Positions 9,460-17,268 of a stretch of DNA of 64,000 bases are shown piece after piece. The position numbers were made by a program, and so were the translations under genes. The notes beneath the pieces were generated by a model. That model was not told the origin of the DNA, did not search any database, and worked only from the letters and a program-made list of their open reading frames with translations. The stretch covers positions 53,918-117,917 of the forward strand of contig CAZWHQ010000004.1 of assembly GCA_964633715.1 (NCBI GenBank), written 5' to 3'. This DNA is from JAUWVG01 sp964633715. Lineage in GTDB: Bacteria; Acidobacteriota; Aminicenantia; Aminicenantales; Aminicenantaceae. How positions within the stretch are numbered: the first letter of the stretch is position 1; the number at the start of each line of letters is the position of its first letter.

Positions 9460-9585
9460 ATGCTTGGAATCGTACTATTGGTGCTTATCGGGATATTTTC
9501 ACTTGTGATGATTATCCTGGCCGCTGTAAAAGCCAGCGAAGGAGAAAAATACCGCTATCCCTTCAGTATCCGTTTGATTCAGTAG
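9460..9585 (+). pseudogene. C-terminal remnant of a DUF4870-like membrane protein
   Basis: A 41-codon frame opens after a TAA and encodes one membrane helix followed by AVKASEGEKYRYPFSIRLIQ. The tail GExYRYPFxIRLI is the characteristic end of DUF4870/Tic20-like membrane proteins, which normally have about 100 residues and three helices. The N-terminal two thirds are missing and no ribosome site is seen. It sits directly before a second decayed gene. Confidence 0.55.
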
Positions 9586-9595
9586 TTTCATTCAC

Positions 9596-10113
9596 TTGAA
9601 AACCACAGATCCTGTAATGGATTCCCCGAAAGGTTTGAAGAGGCGTCTGGGTCTGCTTGATTCCACGATGATGATGATGGGAATTGTCATCGATTCCGGG
9701 ATTTTTCTCACGACTGGGATCATGGCCAGGGATGGGCTTTTTTTTAAAAAAGTGGCACGGATTCATCCACGCTTCAAAACTCCATCGATCTCAATTTTTT
9801 TACAAGGATTATGGGCCTGTATTTTGACATTATCCGGGACATTCGAACAGCTTTTTACGTTTGCCATGTTTGCCGGCATTATTTTTTGGGTGGCTGCAGC
9901 CGCCTCAATTTTTGCGCTGAGGAAAAAAGCTCCACAACTTCCAAGACCCTATAAAACTTGGGGGTATCCAGTGACTCCTCTGATCTTCATCGTTGTTCTA
10001 ACAGGGATTCTTGTGAACACTCTTTTTCAAAAACCCGTAGAATCCTTGGCGGGAAGTGGATTGGCTTTGTTAGGGGTGCCAGTGTACTAATACTGGAAAA
10101 GGAAAAAAACTGG
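9596..10113 (+). pseudogene. APC-family amino acid permease with large internal deletion
   Basis: The first ~35 codons encode the N-terminal hallmark of APC permeases (RRLGLLDSTMMMMGIVIDSG, IFLTTGIMA). They continue in frame directly into what is normally the last third of such proteins: RDGLFFKKVARIHPRFKTPS, then three helices and LPRPYKTWGYPVTPLIFI. Roughly 250-300 residues, eight or so helices, are missing. In addition the usual PVYYYW end is interrupted: PVY is followed by TAA (10088-10090) and then codons for YWKRKK. The remnant cannot be a functional transporter. Junction and nonsense codon both point to decay. Confidence 0.8.
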
Positions 10114-11058
10114 TTAGGGGAGTCCGACAGGTTCTCTTTTGAGTACGGCCGTCATGCAGTGAAGAGAACCCCATCCTTTGCGAAGTTCAGAGACATCAAT
10201 TTCAATGACTTTGTGGACATGTTCCGCTAAAGCTGCCTTTGTTTCTGGAAATCCTGAGGCCAAAAGAATGACGCCAGGTGAGAGGGCGACAAAATTTAAA
10301 GCCAGCCTTGCTGTTTCTTCGGGCGAAGGAGCCTCCAGCAATTTTATCCCTTTCTCCTTAAGGATTTTTCTCAATTCAGACGGGAATCGTAGAGGATCGA
10401 TCATTGCTGTTTTTTTCTCTATGAAACTGACAATACTGTCAATGTGGGCGTATCCATGAGGAATTTGCATTTGAAGGAAATGTGTCACACCCACCTGTTT
10501 AAGGATCTCTTTTAATTGTCTGATGCCTTCGGTATTGGCTCTATCCCCGATTCCCAAAATTACGGTTTTTGCATCGACCCACAGACAGCATGCTGTTTCA
10601 AAGATCCCGTGTCCCGAAATCGTTCGGAGAATAGGAATGCCAAGACGGCTTAAGGCTTCGGCTACGTACCGCTCCTCGCCACGCCGGCAGGCCATGGCTT
10701 GACGCCCTACAATGGCTCCTTCAGGACTCATGAGGACATTGTCTCGCATGAAGTAAGCGTTGGGCCGGTCGTCACGCATTCTGTCTACATAAAAAACCGA
10801 AACGCCGTGGGTTTTGTACAATGTAGCTAGGTTTTCATGCTGGCTTCGTGCTTTTTCCGGATTTAAAACCTCCAGCCATCTGCATTGTTTTGGATCTTTA
10901 ATGCCTTCGATTTCCTTTCCAGGTTGCCTCAGAAGTACGGCTTTTAAAGGGCCCACTTCAGAATCACAGCCCCAGTCACCGCCCCATAAGGAGGTCATCT
11001 CCGTACGTGAAGGTGTTTCCAGAGGTCGCCATTCCTGAGGGATTTTAGTCTTTGTCAC
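10114..11058 (-). CDS. Amidinotransferase / dimethylarginine dimethylaminohydrolase family protein
   Basis: A 314-residue protein of the guanidino-group-modifying (pentein) superfamily. Visible active-site features are NAYFMRDN (substrate carboxylate/guanidine binding), the His of PHGYAHIDS and the nucleophilic Cys301 in GSLHCMT near the C-terminus. Substrate could be arginine, a methylarginine or a related guanidine; sequence alone does not decide. The start overlaps the end of the small helical gene 11045-11344 by 14 bases, so the two are co-transcribed. No signal peptide, hence cytoplasmic. Confidence 0.82.
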   Translation of the reverse strand: MTKTKIPQEWRPLETPSRTEMTSLWGGDWGCDSEVGPLKAVLLRQPGKEIEGIKDPKQCRWLEVLNPEKARSQHENLATLYKTHGVSVFYVDRMRDDRPNAYFMRDNVLMSPEGAIVGRQAMACRRGEERYVAEALSRLGIPILRTISGHGIFETACCLWVDAKTVILGIGDRANTEGIRQLKEILKQVGVTHFLQMQIPHGYAHIDSIVSFIEKKTAMIDPLRFPSELRKILKEKGIKLLEAPSPEETARLALNFVALSPGVILLASGFPETKAALAEHVHKVIEIDVSELRKGWGSLHCMTAVLKREPVGLP

Positions 11059-11344
11059 TCTGTCCCTTATTTTTCATCTTCGCTTGCCGTTTCATGTTTT
11101 CAATCACAGGTTTAACCGACTCCTTCCACTCTTTCATCCTTTGTGAAAACTCATCTGTTGGAGGAGTGAGGATTTTTCCCAACTCCTTAAGTTTTTTTCC
11201 AAGCTCTGAGAGAGAAGGGTGAACAGCACGCTCAAAATCCTTTAGCTTTTTTTCACCTTTTTCAAATTCGTTTTTGAGATCTTCACCGATGTCCTTAAGC
11301 TGATCACCAATGTCTTTAAAAATGTCTTTATTTTTGTCTGTCAT
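11045..11344 (-). CDS. Small charged coiled-coil protein
   Basis: ATG 11344 follows AGGGAGCAGAAG, a better site than any before the upstream in-frame start at 11392. The 99-residue product is strongly helical and charged, with heptad-like repeats (IFKDIGDQLKDIGEDLKNEF, then KKLKDFERAV and ELGKKLKELGK). It has no signal peptide or membrane helix. No family is recognised. It overlaps the amidinotransferase gene and is the first gene of that operon. Confidence 0.6.
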   Translation of the reverse strand: MTDKNKDIFKDIGDQLKDIGEDLKNEFEKGEKKLKDFERAVHPSLSELGKKLKELGKILTPPTDEFSQRMKEWKESVKPVIENMKRQAKMKNKGQSDKD

Positions 11345-11599
11345 CTTCTGCTCCCTAGTGGGTATTATAGAATTCAAACAGTGTTTACTCAAGATTCCAA
11401 TATATGATTTTCCTAATTTTTTCTTAACTTAATGTCGACAATATGCTAATATATCCTTCAATTTATCTAAATAAATTGAGAAATTTTAAAATTATAAAAT
11501 ACACAATCACATGAGTTTTGAAGAGAGAGACGATCCTCAATATTTGAACTCAAAGGAACAGCAGTTCCATTCATTTGACTATTAAAAGAGAGGAAGAAG

Positions 11600-12823
11600 A
11601 TGGATATTTTTTCGAAATGCGACACGGACGCAGGTTCTTTCGGTCAATTCCGCGCTCGGGGCGATCATTTTTTTACTAGACCTATCCTTGATTCGCTCCC
11701 TGGACCCCGTATGGTTTTTCAGGGAAATGAATGTGTGATGTGGTCAGTAAACAGTTATCTGGGGCTGGCTGGTAATGAAGAGGTTAAAGCCGTTGCCCGC
11801 AAAACTCTGGAGGAATACAGCACGAGTGGCCCCATGGGTTCCAGGATGATGACGGGAAATTCAACACGCCATATCAAACTTGAAGAAGCACTTGCAGACT
11901 ACTGTGAAAAAGATGCGGCTGTCCTTTTTAACTATGGGTATCTGGGTGTCCTTGGAACCCTAGCCTCTCTTGTTGAAAAAAATGATACCATCATTATCGA
12001 TAAACTTTCTCATGCGTCCATGATCGACGGCACGCACCTGTCGCGTGGAAAATACCGGGTTTTTCAGCACAATGATATGAATGATCTGGAAAAGCAGCTA
12101 AAACAGGTGAATGACAAAAGAAAGGGCGGTGTCCTTGTTGTTACCGAGGGCGTGTTTGGAATGGAAGGTGATCTGGCAGATCTCCCGGGAATTTGTGCAT
12201 TAAAAGACAAGTACGATGCGCGGCTCTTTGTCGATGATGCCCATGGTTTTGGGGTGATGGGAGAAACCGGCCAGGGGACAGCCTCTTATTATGGAGTTCA
12301 GGACAAGATTGATATCTATTTTGGGACATTTGCTAAAGCTTTTGCCTCGATCGGAGGTATGGCTGCAGGAGAAAAAAGGGTCTGTGAGTGGATCCTTTAC
12401 AATGCCCGCACACAGATCTTTGCCAAAAGTCTTCCCATGGTGTATGTCGAATCTTTGCATAAGACATTGGAAATTATCAGGACGGATAATAAAAGACGGG
12501 AAAAGATGTGGGGTGTGTCCAGGAAGCTGAAAAATGGTCTTTTGGAACTTGGATTTAAAGTGGGCGATGTGCGTTCACCGATCACACCTGTTTATGTACC
12601 TGTTGGGAATATCAATTTGGGTGCGATGATTTTGATGAAGCTGAGGAGTCTTGGTGTTTTTGTGACTGGTGTTGTCTATCCTGTTGTTCCAAAAGGGATT
12701 GTCCTGTTCAGAATGATTCCCACAGCGGCCCATTCAGATGAAGATATCGAAAAAACTTTGTTTGCTTTCCGCAAGGTCAGAGATGACATGAAGCTCGATT
12801 TAGAGACTAAAAAGAGCGGTTGA
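11600..12823 (+). CDS. Alpha-oxoamine synthase, serine palmitoyltransferase-like
   Basis: A 407-residue PLP fold-type I enzyme. The PLP Lys is Lys246 in GTFAKAFASIGG; the cofactor Asp lies in FVDDAHGFG, and GSRMMTGN is the usual glycine-rich substrate loop. The AKAFASIGG context is closer to serine palmitoyltransferases than to BioF or Kbl, which usually have GTLGKA followed by different residues. The reaction would be decarboxylative condensation of an amino acid with an acyl thioester. The partner SDR overlaps its stop (TTGA at 12820-12823), suggesting ketone reduction of the product. AGAGGAAG precedes ATG 11600. BioF- or Kbl-like function is the main alternative. Confidence 0.82.
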   Translation: MDIFSKCDTDAGSFGQFRARGDHFFTRPILDSLPGPRMVFQGNECVMWSVNSYLGLAGNEEVKAVARKTLEEYSTSGPMGSRMMTGNSTRHIKLEEALADYCEKDAAVLFNYGYLGVLGTLASLVEKNDTIIIDKLSHASMIDGTHLSRGKYRVFQHNDMNDLEKQLKQVNDKRKGGVLVVTEGVFGMEGDLADLPGICALKDKYDARLFVDDAHGFGVMGETGQGTASYYGVQDKIDIYFGTFAKAFASIGGMAAGEKRVCEWILYNARTQIFAKSLPMVYVESLHKTLEIIRTDNKRREKMWGVSRKLKNGLLELGFKVGDVRSPITPVYVPVGNINLGAMILMKLRSLGVFVTGVVYPVVPKGIVLFRMIPTAAHSDEDIEKTLFAFRKVRDDMKLDLETKKSG

Positions 12824-13623
12824 TAAGATTGGGACAACAACAAAAAGTTCTGATTACCGGGGCATCAAGAGGAATTGGGCGCGCGACAGCATTAATCCTT
12901 CATAATTTAGGCTACACTGTTTTTGGGACCTATTATCCGCTCGATAAAACAGACGATCGACTTGACAATATCGAATACTTCCCCCTTGATTTTAAAAATG
13001 AAGATTCCATTGTTGCTCTTGCCCAAAAAATTAAAGATATCGATATCTTAATCAACAACGTTGGGCAAAGCCAGATCGGGCCTGTCGAAGAAACTCCTAT
13101 CGATAAAATCAGAGATGATTTCCAGGTTAATTTTTTTGGGATGATTTCTCTCACGCAGGCCTTTCTTCCGGGTATGAGAGAGCGAAAAAGAGGGACCATC
13201 ATCAATATTGGATCGATGGCGGGAAGGTTTGCTGTTCCTTTTCAGTCGATCTATGTGGCCACAAAAGCAGCCGTTGCCGGATTCAGCTGGGCGCTGCGCA
13301 ACGAAGTCATGAATTTCGGCATCAAGGTTATCGTTGTCGAACCCAACGATATTAGGACCACAATTGAACCCTATGTTGCTTTGAAAGACGATTCGGTCTA
13401 CCGGGACTCGGTCTTAAAAATGAAAAGTGTCAGGGATAAGAACATGGCTCATGCACCTGGTCCGGAAATCGTAGGAAAAAAAGTGGCTAAAATCCTGAAG
13501 AAAAATAAACCAAGGCCCTTTTATACAGTGGGTGGCATCGGGCCGCTTTTGGTTTTTTTAAAGAGGTTGATGCCTGATAAAGTTGTCGAAAAACTTTTGA
13601 AGAAAAACTACGGCCTTAAATAA
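12820..13623 (+). CDS. SDR-family oxidoreductase, possible 3-ketosphinganine reductase-like
   Basis: Starts at TTG 12820, overlapping the synthase stop, so it is translationally coupled. The 267-residue protein has the NAD(P) motif TGASRGIG, the NNVGQSQIG strand-4 motif, catalytic Ser in NIGSMAG and Tyr/Lys in YVATKAA. The C-terminal tail is hydrophobic and basic (GGIGPLLVFLKRLM), resembling membrane-associated sphinganine reductases. Coupling to an alpha-oxoamine synthase suggests reduction of a 3-keto product, the second step of sphingoid-base synthesis. Other ketoreductase roles remain possible. Confidence 0.75.
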   Translation: MIRLGQQQKVLITGASRGIGRATALILHNLGYTVFGTYYPLDKTDDRLDNIEYFPLDFKNEDSIVALAQKIKDIDILINNVGQSQIGPVEETPIDKIRDDFQVNFFGMISLTQAFLPGMRERKRGTIINIGSMAGRFAVPFQSIYVATKAAVAGFSWALRNEVMNFGIKVIVVEPNDIRTTIEPYVALKDDSVYRDSVLKMKSVRDKNMAHAPGPEIVGKKVAKILKKNKPRPFYTVGGIGPLLVFLKRLMPDKVVEKLLKKNYGLK

Positions 13624-13634
13624 ATTGGGAGGAT

Positions 13635-13671
13635 AAGGATTCAAGGGGTCAAGAATTCAGGGATTCAAGTG
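13635..13671 (+). repeat. Left 37-bp inverted repeat of four-helix-bundle element
   Basis: Built from GGATTCAAG-like units. It matches the reverse complement of 14033-14069 at 30 of 37 positions with no gaps. The gene's stop codon and last residues (TGA at 13657-13659) lie inside this repeat. Confidence 0.8.
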
Positions 13672-14028
13672 CTTTTTTTCTAACGATTTAATAAGTGCTT
13701 TGAGCATCCTTTCAACCTCTCCTATTCCCTCCTGTAGTATCTTTAATTTATCAGTCTCAATATAACCCATGTCCCCAGATAGTAATATTTGGGTTTCCAG
13801 CTCACAATTTGAACCATAAGCAATATATAAAAACCGAATATATTCCGGAGTTGTTTTTCGTCCATATCCTTCTGCTATATTACTTGGAACAGAGACTGCT
13901 GCTCTCCGTATTTGCGATGTCAGGATGTATCTTTCTTCATTAGGGAATCTTTTTGTTATTTTGTAAACCTCCAAACATAGCTGATAGGCTCTTTGCCAAA
14001 CTTTCAATTCTTTATAATTCCTAAGCAT
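13657..14028 (-). CDS. Four helix bundle protein (S23/IVP family)
   Basis: A 123-residue member of the TIGR02436 family: N-terminal NYKELKVWQRAYQLCLEVYK, then LTSQIRRAAVSVPSNIAEGY and EYIRFLYIAYGSNCELETQ. Length and motifs are typical, and the gene looks intact from ATG 14028. Proteins of this family are encoded in rRNA intervening sequences and in stand-alone cassettes; their biochemical role is not established, though they can bind nucleic acid in retroelement contexts. The codons for the C-terminal residues fall within the flanking inverted repeat. Confidence 0.88.
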   Translation of the reverse strand: MLRNYKELKVWQRAYQLCLEVYKITKRFPNEERYILTSQIRRAAVSVPSNIAEGYGRKTTPEYIRFLYIAYGSNCELETQILLSGDMGYIETDKLKILQEGIGEVERMLKALIKSLEKKHLNP

Positions 14029-14032
14029 TTTT

Positions 14033-14069
14033 CACTCGAATCCTTGAACCCTCGAATCCTTGAATCCTT
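14033..14069 (+). repeat. Right 37-bp inverted repeat of four-helix-bundle element
   Basis: Made of CGAATCCTTGAA-type units. Its reverse complement aligns without gaps to 13635-13671 (30/37). It starts 4 bases upstream of the gene's start codon, so it also overlaps where a ribosome site or promoter would lie. Confidence 0.8.
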
Positions 14070-14072
14070 ATT

Positions 14073-17000
14073 CTAGATTTCTTTCAGGATTAGCAGCCAT
14101 CCTTTTCCCTTTTCAATAGGAATTTCTTCCGATGGGGCAAAATTGGCGGCGTCCTGAAAATCTTTAGCATAGGGAGCTTGAAGGATATATAAATCGGGAC
14201 TGAATCCGAGCGCCTCCCAATCTATGTTGAGACGGCACACGACAGGTCCCTCAGCCCAACTGGCTAGAGCGATAAGAACGCTTTCTTCTTTTTTGTTTAC
14301 GTAGGCCGTCGCAAGGACATCTTTTCTATCTGTCCGGATAGGGGAGGAAGAAGACCAGTACCCCTTCATCTCTGAATCCTGGATATTAAAATCATCCCAG
14401 ATTTTCCAGATGGGCCTTGGATCACCAGCCCAAGGCAGGCGGGAGGTCATACCATAGATCATCCCCCGCCAGGGATTCCCCCCATCCTGAAGCATCTCTC
14501 CCATAAGTCCAAATGGAATTCCCGATATCTCGACAAGCCAATAGTCAGGGGAGGAATCATAGTCAAAGTATTCTCCGAACCAGAGGCGGTTGAGATAGGG
14601 GAAGTGTTCGAGATAGAGATTGGCGCTGCTGGCATAACCATCCCTCGGATTGAACTGGTTTGCGGAATGGAGATCGATAAGCGCTCCCTCCCTGTTGCGG
14701 TCCAGGATTTTTCGAACACGTTTCATAGTTGTCCTGTCGTAGGCGACATCATCGATATAAAGGCCGTCGATTTTGATGTTTTTGGCCAACCAGTCAAGGC
14801 CTTCGATATAGTAATTGTGCCAGCGGGACATGCCGCTGTTGATAAGAGCGGCATCCTTGAGTTTTGGAACAAACCAGGCAGCGATGTAGTTAGATCCGAT
14901 GTGTTCTTGAAGCCATGAGAATCCCCCTCCAGGACCCGGGGAGAAGATTTCCTCTCCCAGGCTTCTGAATGCAAAGATCTCTGCGGCCCTGTTGGACAGC
15001 TCTCGGATGGTGTTATAAATTTTTACTTTAAATCCTCTTTCATGTGCTGCCTTGACATATTGTTTCATCAATTCGGTGTGGATAAAGGGATAGTTGATGT
15101 AGGGATTGACTTCATTGGCATGGTGGTTGTTGATGGTGTTTGCTCCTGAGGCGGCGATCTTTTCGATGGGTTCATAGGCATGATAAAACCGTGTGGCCCA
15201 CTGGGTTTTGGTGTCCAGGAGTTTAAAAGGGGTTAAAAGGAGGTTGAAGTTAAAATAAAGATTTTTGCCGGGCTGGACTGTCCTGGAACCGCTGTAGGCG
15301 CAGATAATTACAGCATGGCTGTCCTCTTTGATCTCGCAGCCGCCTTTGCCGTCATTAAACCAGGAAGGCGGCATATTAAGCGGTTTGGACAGGTAAAAAT
15401 TCGTATTCAGCGGTCTGGAGTAATTCTCTGCACGAAAGGAACATTGTAGGCCCCCGTTGACATCGCCCACCCAAAGCGAATCCTGGTTTTTTGATTGGTC
15501 CCACTTCCAGGTGAAGTTTTTGGGACGGAATCCTCCTTTAGCTCCCATGCCCATCATATAAAGAGCCGCCTCCTCCAGCAGAGGAATTTCCAAACGAATA
15601 TCCTGGACCAAAAGGGGCTTTGATGTGCTTAAATGGACTTGGAACTGCACAAATCCGTCACATTCTATCCGAGCCTGGCACTCGAGAGCTAAAGGCCCTG
15701 ATGTGCTCCTAGCCGTCCAGTCAACAGCTCCTGGCCTCTGCCGTGTAATATGTGGCCCCTCTCCAATCCAGTCCATAATTTTATTTGATGAGGAAAGCAC
15801 AAGAAGCCGGAAAGGGGAATGCAGGAGCGACCGTCCGGAATCTGTCATTTTTGTGACATCCGGCGAGAAAAAGCTTTGAATTTGTGTGGGAAGGCCGGAC
15901 TCACCGATGGTCAATTGCCTTCCTAAGATGGTGAAGTTAAGGCCTTGAGTTTTGATTGCCGTAAATGGAGGGACAGTCTCGTCATCAAACGCCAGTTTCG
16001 AATTCAACCATCTTAGCCTGGAATGCCTCCATGGTTCACTGTCTCCCGCATCTTCAAGAACTGCGTCTGTCACATGAAAAATCAGCTGGATTGACGATTC
16101 CTTCATCCCCGTAGGTTTGATGAAGACTTTTCCTCGATAGATTCCTGGAGATGTACCTGCAGGAATTTGGACTCCACACCAGAGCGCCTGCACTTTGCCC
16201 AAAGCGATTGGACAGACCTTGTTAAAAAATTTTCCATCCCAATTGATACCCTCCGTATTGAAACTCTGGAAGAGGGATGAAGAAATTATTTCTTCTTCAT
16301 TATCCATTTTGAGACCTGAAAAGCGAATTTCGACGTCTTCAATACTTTTTTTGGCAGCGAAGACACCAATCTGGAAGGCATAGAATTCACCTCTGGCGGC
16401 CTCTCCTTCGAAAATACCGTTGAGGTTTGACTTTATCCACCGGTATGGGAGGTCGTCTGTCATCCGAATGGGAAATTTGCGGTCTTCTGGAAAAAGGAGG
16501 TACTCAGAATCGGGGAACCTCCTCAAGAGATCGGATGTCTCCTGGGAAGTGGCAATTTGTTCCATGGGAAAAAAACTGTTGAACTCATCTAGGGATTGAA
16601 ACGCGACAATTTCAGCTTGGAGAAAATGTTTCAGATTTTCCTGAGAAAATCCTGCCGCTAATCCATTTTTTTTCAACCACTCTTTGTCGGCCGTGTCGAT
16701 GGGCTCAGGATAGGTTACGGTTGGGTAATTGCTGCGGCCTTCCACTACATACGGAAGGTAGTAGACATAATAATTTCCTGGCACTGTCTGGGGTTGAAAT
16801 ACCAGATCTCCGTATTCTCGATTGATTTGACTCCTAAAGAGATTTTTAACTTGTTGACCTGAATGCGCATCTATTAAAATAATGGACTTGTTTTCCGGAT
16901 GCAGATCTCTCCGCCTCCAGGGGATATGAGCCCAGGATGCATCCGACTTTTGAGAGACGTGAATTACAACACGATGATTCCCAAAGGAATCGGCATCCCA

Positions 17001-17114
17001 TTGTCCTATCCCATAAGGGATGTCCTCGGCTTGACTAGAGAGGAGCAAAAGCAAAATTAAAAAGAATCCTCCAATAAAAACCAATGTTCTTTTTCGAGAT
17101 GATATGGGTGTCAT
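14073..17114 (-). CDS. Secreted glycoside-hydrolase-like protein (DUF6067/DUF4091 type)
   Basis: ATG 17114 is chosen because GGAGGG lies 8 bases upstream and the signal peptide starts there (TLVFIGGFFLILLLLLSS). The 1013-residue protein has N-terminal beta-sandwich regions, including a DUF4091-like part with PAGTSPGIYRGKVFIKP. A C-terminal TIM-barrel-like domain contains WLAKNIKIDGLYIDDVAYDR, a strand with paired acidic residues typical of retaining glycosidases. NNHHANEVNPYINYP and similar aromatic-rich segments suggest a sugar-binding cleft. Family members are annotated as glycoside hydrolase domain proteins without established substrates. It is divergent from the class C serine hydrolase gene, with 154 bases between them. 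Confidence 0.72.
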   Translation of the reverse strand: MTPISSRKRTLVFIGGFFLILLLLLSSQAEDIPYGIGQWDADSFGNHRVVIHVSQKSDASWAHIPWRRRDLHPENKSIILIDAHSGQQVKNLFRSQINREYGDLVFQPQTVPGNYYVYYLPYVVEGRSNYPTVTYPEPIDTADKEWLKKNGLAAGFSQENLKHFLQAEIVAFQSLDEFNSFFPMEQIATSQETSDLLRRFPDSEYLLFPEDRKFPIRMTDDLPYRWIKSNLNGIFEGEAARGEFYAFQIGVFAAKKSIEDVEIRFSGLKMDNEEEIISSSLFQSFNTEGINWDGKFFNKVCPIALGKVQALWCGVQIPAGTSPGIYRGKVFIKPTGMKESSIQLIFHVTDAVLEDAGDSEPWRHSRLRWLNSKLAFDDETVPPFTAIKTQGLNFTILGRQLTIGESGLPTQIQSFFSPDVTKMTDSGRSLLHSPFRLLVLSSSNKIMDWIGEGPHITRQRPGAVDWTARSTSGPLALECQARIECDGFVQFQVHLSTSKPLLVQDIRLEIPLLEEAALYMMGMGAKGGFRPKNFTWKWDQSKNQDSLWVGDVNGGLQCSFRAENYSRPLNTNFYLSKPLNMPPSWFNDGKGGCEIKEDSHAVIICAYSGSRTVQPGKNLYFNFNLLLTPFKLLDTKTQWATRFYHAYEPIEKIAASGANTINNHHANEVNPYINYPFIHTELMKQYVKAAHERGFKVKIYNTIRELSNRAAEIFAFRSLGEEIFSPGPGGGFSWLQEHIGSNYIAAWFVPKLKDAALINSGMSRWHNYYIEGLDWLAKNIKIDGLYIDDVAYDRTTMKRVRKILDRNREGALIDLHSANQFNPRDGYASSANLYLEHFPYLNRLWFGEYFDYDSSPDYWLVEISGIPFGLMGEMLQDGGNPWRGMIYGMTSRLPWAGDPRPIWKIWDDFNIQDSEMKGYWSSSSPIRTDRKDVLATAYVNKKEESVLIALASWAEGPVVCRLNIDWEALGFSPDLYILQAPYAKDFQDAANFAPSEEIPIEKGKGWLLILKEI

Positions 17115-17268
17115 TTTGTGTCCCTCCGAGGCGTCATTGTAAACTAAAATAAAACCAGCGTCTATCAATACAAAAATAGAATAAATGGATAGGGGCCTAA
17201 TTCTTTATTTGACCAAAGAGAGAGAATCATATAGGGTAAGGCTACTTGCTGAAATGAAGGAGTTTCAA

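Larger units (their letters stand above)
13635..14069 (-). mobile_element. Inverted-repeat-bounded element carrying a four-helix-bundle gene
   Basis: A 435-base unit consisting only of 37-bp imperfect inverted repeats and the four-helix-bundle gene between them. It sits between the SDR stop (13623) and the stop of the DUF6067 gene (14073) with almost no spare sequence. Four-helix-bundle S23/IVP proteins are known from 23S rRNA intervening sequences and are often found in isolated, repeat-flanked cassettes. Mobility is inferred from structure; target-site duplications were not identified. Confidence 0.55.

Noticed and set aside
11511..11585. A 24-codon frame (MSFEERDDPQYLNSK and onward) upstream of the alpha-oxoamine synthase
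   Set aside because: Very short, no ribosome site; could be a leader peptide but nothing supports that beyond its position.
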